A stretch of DNA of 64,000 bases from Mucilaginibacter sp. (GCF_028288225.1 NZ_JAQBOC010000084.1:1-64000), one strand, 5' to 3'. Shown: positions 44,150-53,395, counted from the first letter of the stretch. Numbers and translations are program-made. Notes: a model not told the origin generated them from the letters alone.

Positions 44150-44917
44150 ATGACAAACAAAAAATTCACCAACCAGGTAGCAATTATAACAGGGGCAGGG
44201 CAGGGGATCGGTTTCGAGATAGCCCGTCAGCTTGCATACGAAGGCGCATCGGTAATTCTTAACGATATAGATGAAGAATTAGCCATAAAGGCATCGGCAG
44301 AAATACAAAAACAAGGAGGTATTTGCCATGCAGTATCCGGGGATGTTTCAAATGTTGAATTTATACAGCATTTAGTTGATGAAGCCGTTACTAAATTCGG
44401 GAAACTTACCATCGCGATAGCAAATGCCGGGATCACTACCTTTGGTGAGTTTTTAGATTATCAGCCTGAATCATTAAAACAGGTGATGGATTTAAACCTG
44501 TATGGTACTTTCTTTTTAACGCAAAAAGCGTCGCTTCAAATAAAAAAACAGGGTTCGGGTGGCAGTATATTGCTGATGTCGTCGGTAACTGGTCACCAGG
44601 CGCATAAAAACTTAGCAGCTTACGGGATGACCAAAGCCGGGCTGGAAATGCTGGCCAAAAGTCTGGTTGTTGAGCTTTCAGACTATAATATTACCATCAA
44701 CACCATTGCTCCCGGAGCTACTTTAACGGAAAGAACGCTTATGGATAAGGAGTATATGGAAACATGGTCGAGAATTACACCGTTGGGCAAGCCTGCTACG
44801 GTTGAAGATATAGCCAATGCGGCTCTGTTTTTCGTATCGCCTGTTTCTCGGCATATTACCGGGCAGAGTTTGGTGGTTGATGGAGGATGGACAGCTACAA
44901 GCCCATCGCCTTATTGA
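44150..44917 (+). CDS. short-chain dehydrogenase/reductase (sugar or 3-oxoacyl type)
   Basis: The 255-residue classical SDR has TGAGQGIGFEIA at residues 13-24, NAG (about 91), a catalytic Ser in LLMSSVTGHQ and YGMTKAG (about 160), and the C-terminal GQSLVVDGGWTA. It is probably cotranscribed with the sugar-acid dehydratase. A sugar dehydrogenase role supplying the lactone/aldonate is therefore plausible. The specificity is inferred only from context. Confidence 0.88.
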   Translation: MTNKKFTNQVAIITGAGQGIGFEIARQLAYEGASVILNDIDEELAIKASAEIQKQGGICHAVSGDVSNVEFIQHLVDEAVTKFGKLTIAIANAGITTFGEFLDYQPESLKQVMDLNLYGTFFLTQKASLQIKKQGSGGSILLMSSVTGHQAHKNLAAYGMTKAGLEMLAKSLVVELSDYNITINTIAPGATLTERTLMDKEYMETWSRITPLGKPATVEDIANAALFFVSPVSRHITGQSLVVDGGWTATSPSPY

Positions 44918-45147
44918 TGCGATTTGCAGGGCGCAATATCGCAGGGCGTTGCTTTGCGTTGGCGTATTAGACCCTTTCCTTTGGTCTAACAAAGACAATT
45001 TTTAATGGATATTGCTATTGTTGGAAATGGGGGGGCCGGGAATTAATAAAGACGCCCAAAGCCCTGAAGTGATGACATACGTCAGCGCAGGGCGAAGTCC
45101 TGCGATATAGTGCAGGCAAAAACATGTGTGTATTTGAATATACCCAA
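44918..45147. other. intergenic region with CGCAGGGCG repeats
   Basis: The 9-mer CGCAGGGCG or a close variant recurs three times. ATATCGCAGGGC is inverted as GTCCTGCGATAT at about 45098-45109. Neither a gene nor a T-tailed hairpin is evident. Short frames crossing it were rejected. Confidence 0.4.
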
Positions 45148-45175
45148 TAAAAAAGCCTGTGAGGGCACAGGCTTT
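45148..45175 (-). terminator. terminator downstream of the sigma factor gene
   Basis: AAAGCCTGTG (45152-45161) pairs perfectly with CACAGGCTTT (45166-45175). Upstream A's give the minus-strand T tract. Confidence 0.8.
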
Positions 45176-45234
45176 GCGTTTGTTTCTATAAATTTTTTCA
45201 GATGTCCCGGTTTTTCACCGTTGCTATGGATCTA

Positions 45235-46092
45235 CTACAAATATGATTGCAATGCACCACTGCGTGATGATTGTTTGATCCGTTGCAGCGCTTTATCTTT
45301 TATCTGGCGAACCCTTTCGCGGGTAAGGATGAATTTTTCACCTATCTCTTCCAGAGTATGGGTGTGATTGTTTCCTAACCCGTAAAATAACACCAGTACT
45401 TCCCTGTCGCGCTCTCCTAATTTTGAAAGCGAACGGTTAAGCTCAGTAGCAAGCGAATCATGGATCAGCATGCTGTCAGTTGTAGGTTCGTTATTGTGCA
45501 TTACATCCAGCAGAGTTCCTTCTTCCCCCTGTTGAAAAGGCGCATCAATTGATACCTGCCTGCCTGAATTCCTTAATGAATCGGCAATTTTTTCAACCGT
45601 TGTTTCAAGGGTTTCGGCAAGTTCTTCCGGCGTTGGTTCTCTTTCAAATTCCTGCTCAAGCTGTGATTGTACTTTTCTTATCTTGCTTAAAGTACCAATC
45701 TGGTTTAACGGCAAGCGCACTGAACGCGACTGATCAGAGATTGCAGAAATTATAGATTGCCTGATCCACCAAACTGCGTATGATATAAATTTAAATCCTT
45801 TTGTTTCATCAAAGCGTTTTGCTGCTTTAATAAGGCCAAGGTTACCTTCGTTTATCAAATCGCCAAGGGTAATTCCCTGGTTTTGGTATTGTTTTGCAAC
45901 AGATACCACAAAACGTAAATTCGCTTTTGTTAAACGCTCTAAAGCGGCCTGGTCACCATCCCTGATCTTTTGTGCGAGGATAACTTCCTCTTGTGCAGTA
46001 ATCAGATCTACTTTACCAATTTCTGTTAAGTATTTATCAAGCGACTGGGTCTCGCGATTAGTAATGGACTGAGTTATCTTAAGCTGTCTCAT
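45235..46092 (-). CDS. sigma-70 factor of the Bacteroidota primary (RpoD/SigA) type
   Basis: The 285-residue protein has the short primary-sigma layout: region 1.2 (SLDKYLTEIGKVDLITAQEE), region 2 (DLINEGNLGLIKAAKRFDET, YAVWWIRQSI), region 3, and region 4 with LTRERVRQIKDKALQRIKQ. Several positions differ from what I recall of the canonical protein (NNHTHTLEEIG, FILTRERVRQ, SGALQSYL at the end). It may therefore be a group-2 paralog of the housekeeping factor. It recognises promoters for RNA polymerase. It is a single gene. Confidence 0.9.
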   Translation of the reverse strand: MRQLKITQSITNRETQSLDKYLTEIGKVDLITAQEEVILAQKIRDGDQAALERLTKANLRFVVSVAKQYQNQGITLGDLINEGNLGLIKAAKRFDETKGFKFISYAVWWIRQSIISAISDQSRSVRLPLNQIGTLSKIRKVQSQLEQEFEREPTPEELAETLETTVEKIADSLRNSGRQVSIDAPFQQGEEGTLLDVMHNNEPTTDSMLIHDSLATELNRSLSKLGERDREVLVLFYGLGNNHTHTLEEIGEKFILTRERVRQIKDKALQRIKQSSRSGALQSYL

Positions 46093-46192
46093 TTAATAAT
46101 AATTATGCCTCAAAGAATGTCAGGCATTGGGTGATATGTTATAAATCTTTCACTAAGGAAAGATGAGCTGTTGATTAACGGCTGAGGAAAAT

Positions 46193-46223
46193 AAAAAGCA
46201 TTTTCCGTTTTAGGGAAAATGCT
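46193..46223 (-). terminator. cold-shock gene terminator
   Basis: GCATTTTCC (46198-46206) pairs with GGAAAATGC (46214-46222), and A's at 46193-46197 give the minus-strand T tract. Confidence 0.8.
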
Positions 46224-46244
46224 TCACGATTAATTATTATAGTT

Positions 46245-46436
46245 TTAAGCTACTTTTACTTTTACCGCGTTAGGGCCTTTTTTGCCTTCTTCTACTTCAT
46301 ACTGAACGGTGTCATTCTCGCGAATGCGGTCGATCAGGCCTGATGAGTGTACAAACACTTCTTTGCCACCGTTACTTGGGGTGATGAATCCAAAACCCTT
46401 TTCTTCATTAAAAAATTTTACTGTTCCTTCTTGCAT
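46245..46436 (-). CDS. cold-shock domain protein (CspA family)
   Basis: The 63-residue OB-fold protein has RNP1 KGFGFITP (residues 13-20) and RNP2 VFVHSSGL (27-34). It binds single-stranded RNA/DNA as a chaperone. Length is typical. A TAnnTTTG box lies just upstream (46458-46465 on the minus strand), and a terminator follows, so the unit is one gene. Confidence 0.95.
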   Translation of the reverse strand: MQEGTVKFFNEEKGFGFITPSNGGKEVFVHSSGLIDRIRENDTVQYEVEEGKKGPNAVKVKVA

Positions 46437-46457
46437 TATATTGATTTTAAATAGTTA

Positions 46458-46465
46458 CAAAGATA
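46458..46465 (-). promoter_or_regulatory. -7 box of the cold-shock gene
   Basis: On the minus strand TATCTTTG ends 21 nt before the ATG. The short 5' leader contains no obvious structured cold-shock element. Confidence 0.5.
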
Positions 46466-46562
46466 GCTATATTTATTGATTAAACAGTCACAATTCTACG
46501 TTGTTTTATATTAATTATTTTTAATTGATTTATTGCGCCATTTATAGGTAAAAAACACTTTT

Positions 46563-47273
46563 CTAAACCTTTAAAAAAAGCATACATACCGTTGCGCCGG
46601 TAAGTGTGTTCAAAAAATTCACTAAATTATTGCCAATTAAATGCTTACGTTCCAGCGTTGCGCCCAATATTGAATCGACAAGATTACCGATGATTCCAGC
46701 CAGGATGATCCATAATAATTCACTATTCCAACCATGACCAATGGAATAAACACAGGCAATAATTGCCGCACCGGCTGCGCCTGTTAGTGTACCTTCCAAA
46801 CTTACCACACCATCTAACCCGGGCTGATCTTTCTTGAAAGTGATGATATTATAAAACCTGCGCCCCAGTAAGGTGCCCAGCTCTGATGATAAGGTATCCG
46901 CAGTGGCCGCCGCCAGGCTCCCGGCCATCATCAATTGCATCAGATGTACATGTTCCGGCTTATACCATGCTATTGCGCCCAGGATAGCTGCAACACCGCC
47001 ATTAGCCATAACCTGCCCGGCAGTACGGCGGCCCTTGTTTTCATCAGCTGCACCAATTTCCTGTTTCCTTTTTAAGCCTAACCCGGTAGCTCCTGATCCT
47101 AAAATAAAAAATAATGCAAGTATAATAAGACCATTGTAGCCACCTCCCTTAAAAACCAATAAGCCAATTACGCCGCCTAGCAAAGCAGCGCCAATAGTTA
47201 ATTTACGGGTAATGATACTGAGCGCCACACCCGCAAGCAGGAAGAAATAGATGAGGTAATTGTAAAGGATCAT
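46563..47273 (-). CDS. DUF92 family integral membrane protein
   Basis: The 236-residue protein has about six TM spans and the DUF92 motifs AATADTLSSELG and GVVSLEGTLTGAAGAA, which match the family's conserved Asp/Glu-rich loops. Plant and cyanobacterial relatives include phytol-kinase-linked proteins (VTE6), but the bacterial role is uncertain. It is divergent from the Dabb gene. Confidence 0.9.
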   Translation of the reverse strand: MILYNYLIYFFLLAGVALSIITRKLTIGAALLGGVIGLLVFKGGGYNGLIILALFFILGSGATGLGLKRKQEIGAADENKGRRTAGQVMANGGVAAILGAIAWYKPEHVHLMQLMMAGSLAAATADTLSSELGTLLGRRFYNIITFKKDQPGLDGVVSLEGTLTGAAGAAIIACVYSIGHGWNSELLWIILAGIIGNLVDSILGATLERKHLIGNNLVNFLNTLTGATVCMLFLKV

Positions 47274-47347
47274 GAAATATTAAAATCAAAGCTAATACTT
47301 CGCACATTAATTAATTTATTTAAATTAACGCTTTTATTGAATTAACT

Positions 47348-47755
47348 ATGAAAACATCCAACAGGCGAAAATTTATAACAACTTCAGCGGCACTTGCCGC
47401 AGGTACGGCCGCATCTGCACTTCCTTTGAAAAGTTCGGCGAATAAATACCCGGTTATCCATCATGTGTTTTTCTGGCTCAAAAACCCGGCATCAAAAGAA
47501 GACAGGGATAAGCTGGTAGCAGGCGTAAAAACCTTATCGAAAATTGAAACCGTGCGTGAACTGCGTGTAGGTGTTGTTGCATCTACCGAAAAACGGGATG
47601 TGGTTGATAACAGCTGGGCAGTATCCGAGCTGATGTTTTTTAGCGACCTTGCCGGGCAGGCAACCTATCAAACCCATCCGGTACACCTTGAGTTTATAAA
47701 AAATTGCAGTCACCTTTGGGAAAAGGTTATTGTTTATGATGCGGTGGACGCGTGA
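47348..47755 (+). CDS. Dabb (stress-responsive alpha/beta-barrel) protein with Tat signal
   Basis: The 135-residue protein starts MKTSNRRKFITTSAALAAGT, a twin-arginine signal. The mature part, from YPVIHHVFFWLKNPAS, has the Dabb pattern: HHVFFWLK, DLAGQATYQTHPVHLEF. It should be exported folded to the periplasm. Dabb proteins form dimeric barrels related to ABM enzymes. No cofactor or substrate is evident. Confidence 0.88.
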   Translation: MKTSNRRKFITTSAALAAGTAASALPLKSSANKYPVIHHVFFWLKNPASKEDRDKLVAGVKTLSKIETVRELRVGVVASTEKRDVVDNSWAVSELMFFSDLAGQATYQTHPVHLEFIKNCSHLWEKVIVYDAVDA

Positions 47756-47756
47756 G

Positions 47757-47900
47757 GATGAGAGAAAAGAGTCAAGAATCAAGATAGCAAGAATCAAGAA
47801 AGAAGAATTGAAAGATAGATAAGTAGCGGATTGAAACTATCCTAATGAGTTATTTTTTTAATCTTGACTCTTGACCTCTTGATTCTTGCTTCTATTTTTT
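47757..47900. repeat. long inverted repeat of AGTCAAGA-type tandem units
   Basis: The left arm has GAGTCAAGAATCAAGATAGC and related units at about 47769-47800. The right arm has ATCTTGACTCTTGACCTCTT at about 47859-47880. It lies between two same-strand genes and would end the Dabb transcript. Confidence 0.8.
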
Positions 47901-47908
47901 AAAAAACA

Positions 47909-49483
47909 ATGGCTACAGTAGCGCTTCGCAGTCCTGCCGGTAAATGGATCATGGTTTCGGCCATTTTGGCTTCATCTATGGCGTTTATTGATGGTACGGC
48001 GCTTAACGTGGTTTTACCGGCATTGCAAAATAGTCTGCAGGCAAGTGGTGCCGATCTGTTCTGGATCCTGAATGCGTACCTGCTGATGCTGGCAGCTTTG
48101 ATCCTCATCGGTGGTTCATTAGGAGATAAGCTTGGCCGTAAGAAGATTTTTATGGCCGGCATCTTTATTTTTATCTGCGGATCAGCACTATGCGGGATCT
48201 CGCCCGGGGTAACGTGGTTGATCATATTCAGAATAATACAGGGCATTGGCGGGGCATTGATGATCCCCGGGAGCCTGTCGCTCATTTCATCCTCCATAGA
48301 TGTAAAAGAGAGGGGTAAGGCAATTGGCACATGGTCGGCATTTACGACGGTGGTAACTATGGGAGGCCCTGTGTTGGGTGGTGCTTTAGCTGATGCAGGT
48401 TTATGGCGATATATCTTTTTTATCAATGTTCCTATCGGTCTTGCGGCTTTGGTAATGCTTTGGCTAAAAGTAAATGAAACCAAAGATGAAGATGGCGATC
48501 ATGCTATTGACTTTCCGGGTGCCATTGCCATTGCGCTGGGCCTGGCTTTGGTAACTTTTGGTTTTTTGCGGACCCCGGCTGTAGGGCTGCATAACTGGCA
48601 GGTTTACCTCTCATTGGCAACAGGTTTATTATTGCTAATAGCTTTTGTAATTATCGAGAAAAAAAGCAAAAACCCCATGATGCCTTTGCAGCTGTTTGCA
48701 AACCCCACATTTACCGGGGCTAACCTGCTTACGCTGTTTTTATATGCCGGACTTGGAGCTGGAATGTTGTTCCTCTCGCTAAATATGGTGCAGGTACAGG
48801 GCTACAGCCAGCTGCAAAGCGGGTTAACATTTTTGCCGTTCACCGTAATGATGATCTCACTTGCGCGCTTTGCCGGGGGGCTTGCCGATAAATTTGGCCC
48901 GAGACTATTGCTCATTTTCGGTCCGGCAGCTGCGGGGACAGGTTTGCTGATGTTATCCTTTATAAAACAAACCAACGGCCCTGCTGATTACTGGACAACC
49001 TTTTTTCCCGGTGTAATAGTTTTTGGTTTGGGGATGTCGTTCACCGTGGCACCCTTAACGGCTGCGGTAATGGGTTCTGTGAGCGATCATTTTTCGGGCA
49101 CGGCATCGGGTGTAAATAATGCTGTATCGCGGATAGCGGGTGTGTTTGCCAATGCAATTTTTGGCGCGCTTGCTGTTTTGTTTTTTATAGGCGCATTGCA
49201 AACGAAGATACAGGATTTAAAGCTGACGACAAATGAAAAGCAGCAGGTAACGGCCCAGGCTACAAACCTTGGCAATGCCAAAGTGCCGGAAGGAATCCGT
49301 ACCAATAAGCAGGAAATTAAAAAAGTATACCACGAAAGTTTTATAAATGCCTATGCCAAAATTATGCGCACATCGGCAGCGCTTGGTTTTTTAGGTGCGT
49401 TGATGGGCATGGTGTTTATTAGGGGAGTCCGAAAGTCGGAAAGTCCAGAAGTCAGTAAAGTCCGGAAATCGGAAAGTCAGTAA
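47909..49483 (+). CDS. MFS exporter, DHA2 (14-TM) family, with repeat-encoded tail
   Basis: The 524-residue protein has 14 hydrophobic spans. The opening SMAFIDGTALNVVLPAL, motif A GGSLGDKLGRKKIFM and GGPVLGGALADAG are diagnostic of DHA2 drug:proton antiporters. The last ~17 residues (RKSESPEVSKVRKSESQ) are hydrophilic and repetitive. They are encoded by GTCCGGAAGTCGGAAA-like tandem units that continue past the stop, so the C terminus appears to have been extended by an intergenic repeat. Confidence 0.9.
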   Translation: MATVALRSPAGKWIMVSAILASSMAFIDGTALNVVLPALQNSLQASGADLFWILNAYLLMLAALILIGGSLGDKLGRKKIFMAGIFIFICGSALCGISPGVTWLIIFRIIQGIGGALMIPGSLSLISSSIDVKERGKAIGTWSAFTTVVTMGGPVLGGALADAGLWRYIFFINVPIGLAALVMLWLKVNETKDEDGDHAIDFPGAIAIALGLALVTFGFLRTPAVGLHNWQVYLSLATGLLLLIAFVIIEKKSKNPMMPLQLFANPTFTGANLLTLFLYAGLGAGMLFLSLNMVQVQGYSQLQSGLTFLPFTVMMISLARFAGGLADKFGPRLLLIFGPAAAGTGLLMLSFIKQTNGPADYWTTFFPGVIVFGLGMSFTVAPLTAAVMGSVSDHFSGTASGVNNAVSRIAGVFANAIFGALAVLFFIGALQTKIQDLKLTTNEKQQVTAQATNLGNAKVPEGIRTNKQEIKKVYHESFINAYAKIMRTSAALGFLGALMGMVFIRGVRKSESPEVSKVRKSESQ

Positions 49484-49512
49484 AGTCCGGAAGTCGGAAA
49501 GTCAGGAAGCCA
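49428..49512. repeat. GTCCGGAAGTCGGAAA tandem repeats overlapping the MFS 3' end
   Basis: Units AGTCCGAAAGTCGGAAAGTC recur four or five times with small changes. About two thirds lie inside the coding region. No complementary arm was seen downstream. Confidence 0.7.
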
Positions 49513-49603
49513 GTATGTCTAAATATTAAGCACTAAAAGTGATTCCTACACACTTACATTCCCTAATAGTTGTATATATTGCTGCTTTTAAACTGGCTCC
49601 AAT

Positions 49604-52057
49604 TTGCAAAACATATACTTAATACCATCTGTAAGAAAAATCGCCTGCCTGTGCCTGCTGCTGCTATTTTGTGCCAATGCTTATTGTCAGCCTAAAACAG
49701 AAAATGGGTATAACTTTTCACTTATTGTTGTAAACGAAAAACTGCAGCCTGAAGATGGTGCAACGGTTAAGCTATTAAAGGATGATAAACCGTTAAAAAC
49801 CGTTGTAACCAATGCAAATGGAACAGCAAAGTTTGTAAGCATTCAAACGGGAGCCTACACCTTTTTAGTAAGCAGCGCCGGTTATAAACCACAAACCAGC
49901 CGCGTTTACCATTTTCCTGCTGATGTAAATACCGATACTGTAAAGTTACAACTGGTAACTACCGCATTACAACAGGTAAATGTTACCGCACATGCACAAC
50001 CTATTGAGTTGCAGCAGGGTAAAGTAATTGTTAATGTTGATGCATCGGTTACTAATACAGGTTCAACGGTGCTGGAGGTTTTGGAGAAATCGCCTGGGGT
50101 TACTGTGGACAGGAATGGCGGCATCTCCCTGCAGGGTAAGGCCGGTGTACTGGTAACCATTGACGATAAACCCACCTACCTGTCAGGTGCCGACCTGAAC
50201 AATTTATTGAGCAGCATGAGCTCATCGCAGGTATCGCAGATTGAATTGATAGCCAACCCAACGGCTAAATACGATGCAAGCGGTAATGCGGGGATCATCA
50301 ACATAAAAACAAAAAAGAACAGGCAGAAAGGCTTTAACGGCTCTTTTACCACCTCGGTGGGGCAGGGTGTTTATCCTAAAAATAACAACAGCCTTATATT
50401 AAATTACCGCATCGGGAAGATCAACACCTTTTTTAATTACAACTTTAACTATGTTGAATACCTGACTGACCTTTATGCCTTAAGAAAGTATTATGATGAA
50501 AATGGCGCTGTTACTGCCATGCTGCGGCAGCCATCGTATTTTAGCGGCAAGTTTTTTAACAATACCATTAAAACCGGGCTCGATTATTTTATCAGCCCAA
50601 AAACTACTATAGGCATTGTGCTAAGCGGTACCAGTATTCACCGTTATGGCAACAACCTTGCTACAGCCACCTGGCTTGATCCTGCCGGTGCAGTTGATTC
50701 GGCTATTGCCACCGGGAATAAAAATGATAACAGGTTTAAAAATGGGGCGATAAATTTAAATTTAAGGCATACTATCTCCCCATTGCAAGATATTGCGGTT
50801 GACCTTGACTACCTGCATTATAGTCTTGAAACCAGCCAGGATTTTAATAATGAGCTGCTTGCACCCGGCGGCTATAAAGATGAATCGCGCGGAAATATCC
50901 CAACAACTATAAAAATAGCTTCGGGAAAAGTGGATTATACCCTGAAGCTGGGCGAAACCGGTACCCTGCAATCCGGCATAAAATCTTCCTACAGCAATAC
51001 GGATAACCTGGCGGCTTATCAGAATTTTGATGGCACACAATGGGTTGATGACTACACCAAAAGCAACCATTTTTTGTATAAGGAAAACATTAACGCCGTG
51101 TATACCTCTGTGGAAAAGAAATATAATAAATTTACTATCCAGGGTGGGGTTAGGTATGAGTATACCAGCTATAAAGCCAATCAGCTGGGCAATGCAGTTC
51201 AGAAAGATTCGGCATTTTCACGTAACTATGGCGAGTTTTTCCCGAGCGGATATATCAGCTACCAGGCAGATTCATCACATAGCTTAACACTTACCGCGGG
51301 CAGGCGGATAGATAGGCCGGTGTTCCAAAATCTTAACCCTTTTTATTTTATCATTAATAAATACACCTACGAAACAGGCAACCCTTACCTTTTGCCCCAG
51401 TTTAGCTGGAACTTTGAGCTGAGCCATCAGTATAAAAACCTGCTGACTACAAGCGTATCCTACAGCAATATAAAAAACTATTTCTCGCAGTTGTTTTTGA
51501 ATGATGCTACTAAAGGCATTCTTTTATACTCACAGGGAAATGTGGGCCATACGTATAACATTGGGGTATCGCAGGCAGTGTCGGTAACACCCTTTAGCTG
51601 GTGGAGCCTTACTGCCCAGGCTACCTTTAACCACAAGCAATTAAGGGGCTTTAACGGCAATACTTACACCAGCCAGATTAACCAGCTTAACATAAGCGCA
51701 AACAACCAGTTTACCATAGCCAAAACTTATACTGCCGAGATCTCCGGCTTTTATACCACCAAGGCACGTAACGATGTTCAGGAACTTTTGTACCCAACAG
51801 GGCAGCTGTCGGCGGGAATAGCAAGGCCGGTGCTAAAAAAGAAAGGTACGCTTAAATTTAGTGTCCGCGATATTTTGTACACCAATGCCATGGAGGGTTT
51901 CACCTCGTTCCCCAATGCTACCGAGTATTTTAAAATAATGCGTGATAGCAGGGTGTTTACGCTCACCTTTACCTATCGCTTTGGCAAAACCTACAAAACC
52001 GTAAAACGATCAGACGGCAGCGCCGCCGAGGAAATGGAAAGGGTGGGGAATGGGTGA
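49604..52057 (+). CDS. outer-membrane beta-barrel protein with carboxypeptidase-like and plug domains
   Basis: The 817-residue protein has a signal peptide (ACLCLLLLFCANAYCQ), an N-terminal CarboxypepD_reg-like beta-sandwich (about 35-110) and a TonB-plug-like domain. The plug includes VLEKSPGVTVDRNGGISLQG and QIELIANPTAKYDASG. A barrel to the C terminus follows, as in the OMP_b-brl_3 family. No SusD partner follows, so it is not a Sus pair. The start codon appears to be TTG (49604), because no ATG lies before the signal peptide. It may import a metal chelate or peptide; the ligand is unknown. Confidence 0.87.
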   Translation: MQNIYLIPSVRKIACLCLLLLFCANAYCQPKTENGYNFSLIVVNEKLQPEDGATVKLLKDDKPLKTVVTNANGTAKFVSIQTGAYTFLVSSAGYKPQTSRVYHFPADVNTDTVKLQLVTTALQQVNVTAHAQPIELQQGKVIVNVDASVTNTGSTVLEVLEKSPGVTVDRNGGISLQGKAGVLVTIDDKPTYLSGADLNNLLSSMSSSQVSQIELIANPTAKYDASGNAGIINIKTKKNRQKGFNGSFTTSVGQGVYPKNNNSLILNYRIGKINTFFNYNFNYVEYLTDLYALRKYYDENGAVTAMLRQPSYFSGKFFNNTIKTGLDYFISPKTTIGIVLSGTSIHRYGNNLATATWLDPAGAVDSAIATGNKNDNRFKNGAINLNLRHTISPLQDIAVDLDYLHYSLETSQDFNNELLAPGGYKDESRGNIPTTIKIASGKVDYTLKLGETGTLQSGIKSSYSNTDNLAAYQNFDGTQWVDDYTKSNHFLYKENINAVYTSVEKKYNKFTIQGGVRYEYTSYKANQLGNAVQKDSAFSRNYGEFFPSGYISYQADSSHSLTLTAGRRIDRPVFQNLNPFYFIINKYTYETGNPYLLPQFSWNFELSHQYKNLLTTSVSYSNIKNYFSQLFLNDATKGILLYSQGNVGHTYNIGVSQAVSVTPFSWWSLTAQATFNHKQLRGFNGNTYTSQINQLNISANNQFTIAKTYTAEISGFYTTKARNDVQELLYPTGQLSAGIARPVLKKKGTLKFSVRDILYTNAMEGFTSFPNATEYFKIMRDSRVFTLTFTYRFGKTYKTVKRSDGSAAEEMERVGNG

Positions 52058-52352
52058 TGGAGTTTTGAATGCCGAATACTGAGTAACTAAGGTTGAATTA
52101 TGAAAGAACCTTCGGCATTCGTTGTATTCATCATTCTGTATTCAATGATCTATCCGATCTTACTTTCTTTGACCCTATGGGTCATATTATAGGTTTAAGT
52201 TAAGGAACGGAATAGGGAAATTATTAATATCGAATGATGAATTTCGAACGCCGAAGTTTACTTCATTATTTCAATATTCGTTGTTCGGTATTTTTTGTTC
52301 ATTTCAACTTAATGACATTGCCCTATGGGTCATATTATGGGTTTACGTTTAC
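52058..52352. repeat. intergenic inverted and direct repeats
   Basis: GAATGCCGAATAC and TTCGGCATTC form an inverted pair at 52066-52120, and a related pair lies at 52240-52300. A 25-bp direct repeat beginning CCCTATGGGTCATATTAT occurs at 52173-52197 and 52321-52345 with one mismatch. The stretch separates convergent genes. Confidence 0.65.
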
Positions 52353-53246
52353 CTACACCGGCTCAATAAACAAATGTTTATAATGCGGATAGTTAGCCTG
52401 GATAGCTTCCCGTAAGGTATTAATGGTATCCGCTATTTCACCACCCGACCTGTTTGCATCAAACTTTATTTTCAGCAATAACAGCACTTCCTCCGGCGAC
52501 ATGTACATGGATAATTGTGCCGACATGCTTTGTACCGCAGGGTTTTTCTCAACCAGGGTTATTATCTTTTTCAATTCATCGGGATGAGCGGTTTCACCCA
52601 TTAGCAGGCTGTGGCTTTCGCGCACCAGCAATACAGCTACCAGGGTAAGCAACAGGCCTATCATTATCGAGGCTACGCCATCAAGGTAAGGGTTGTGGAG
52701 CAATTGGCTCAGCAGGATCCCTGTAAAGGCAATCAGGATGCCTATCACGTCGGCAGCATCTTCAAAAAGCACTACAAAGGTTGCAGGGTCTTTACTTTGC
52801 CTTACGGCTTTCCAAAAGGTCATGCTGCCACGCTGGCGGTTAAACTCCTTTAGAGCAGTTATTAACGAATAACCATCAAGCACAAAGGCAATGCCCAGTA
52901 TAGCGTAGTTCCATACGGGGTTCTTTATTTCTTCGGGGTGCATCAGGTGCTGGATGCCTTCATAAATTGAAAAGCCACCACCCAGCGCAAAAAACACCAG
53001 CGATACCACAAACGCCCAAAAGTAAAGCTCCTTGCCGTAGCCAAAAGGCCGCTTTTCATCTGCCGGTTTAAGGCTTTTATGGATGCCCAGCAACAGCAGG
53101 ATCTCGTTACTGGTATCAACCAATGAATGGATGCCCTCCGATGCCATTGCCGAACTGCCTGTAGCAGCCGCAGCAACAAGCTTTACAATTGCTATAATGG
53201 TATTGGCAACAAAGGCCGTGTATATGGGTGTTTTGTTTGTAGGCAT
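52353..53246 (-). CDS. cation diffusion facilitator (CDF) metal transporter, paralog 2
   Basis: The 297-residue protein has the same six-TM layout as the gene at 32158. TM2 has SEGIHSLVDTSNE and TM5 has FEDAADVIGI, giving His/Asp and Asp/Asp metal ligands. FGYGKELYFWAFVVSLVFFA and FNRQRGSMTFWKAV are nearly shared with paralog 1. It exports divalent metal by proton antiport. Glu in place of Gly before the TM5 Asp pair could shift metal preference. It is a single gene. Confidence 0.9.
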   Translation of the reverse strand: MPTNKTPIYTAFVANTIIAIVKLVAAAATGSSAMASEGIHSLVDTSNEILLLLGIHKSLKPADEKRPFGYGKELYFWAFVVSLVFFALGGGFSIYEGIQHLMHPEEIKNPVWNYAILGIAFVLDGYSLITALKEFNRQRGSMTFWKAVRQSKDPATFVVLFEDAADVIGILIAFTGILLSQLLHNPYLDGVASIMIGLLLTLVAVLLVRESHSLLMGETAHPDELKKIITLVEKNPAVQSMSAQLSMYMSPEEVLLLLKIKFDANRSGGEIADTINTLREAIQANYPHYKHLFIEPV

Positions 53247-53395
53247 ACTATAAAGCTTTTTTAGGCAACGCTAATATAGTGAGTAGGTTTGGATTATTGT
53301 TTTTTGGGGGATGGGTTAATGACCCCTCCCAAACACAACAAAACCCGGCCGGAGCCAGGTTCTGTCAACTATCTCTCATAATATATAAAACGGTC

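Noticed and set aside
45110..45367. 85-codon plus-strand frame
   Set aside because: It crosses the sigma-factor terminator and the sigma gene's 3' end and shows no recognisable domain.
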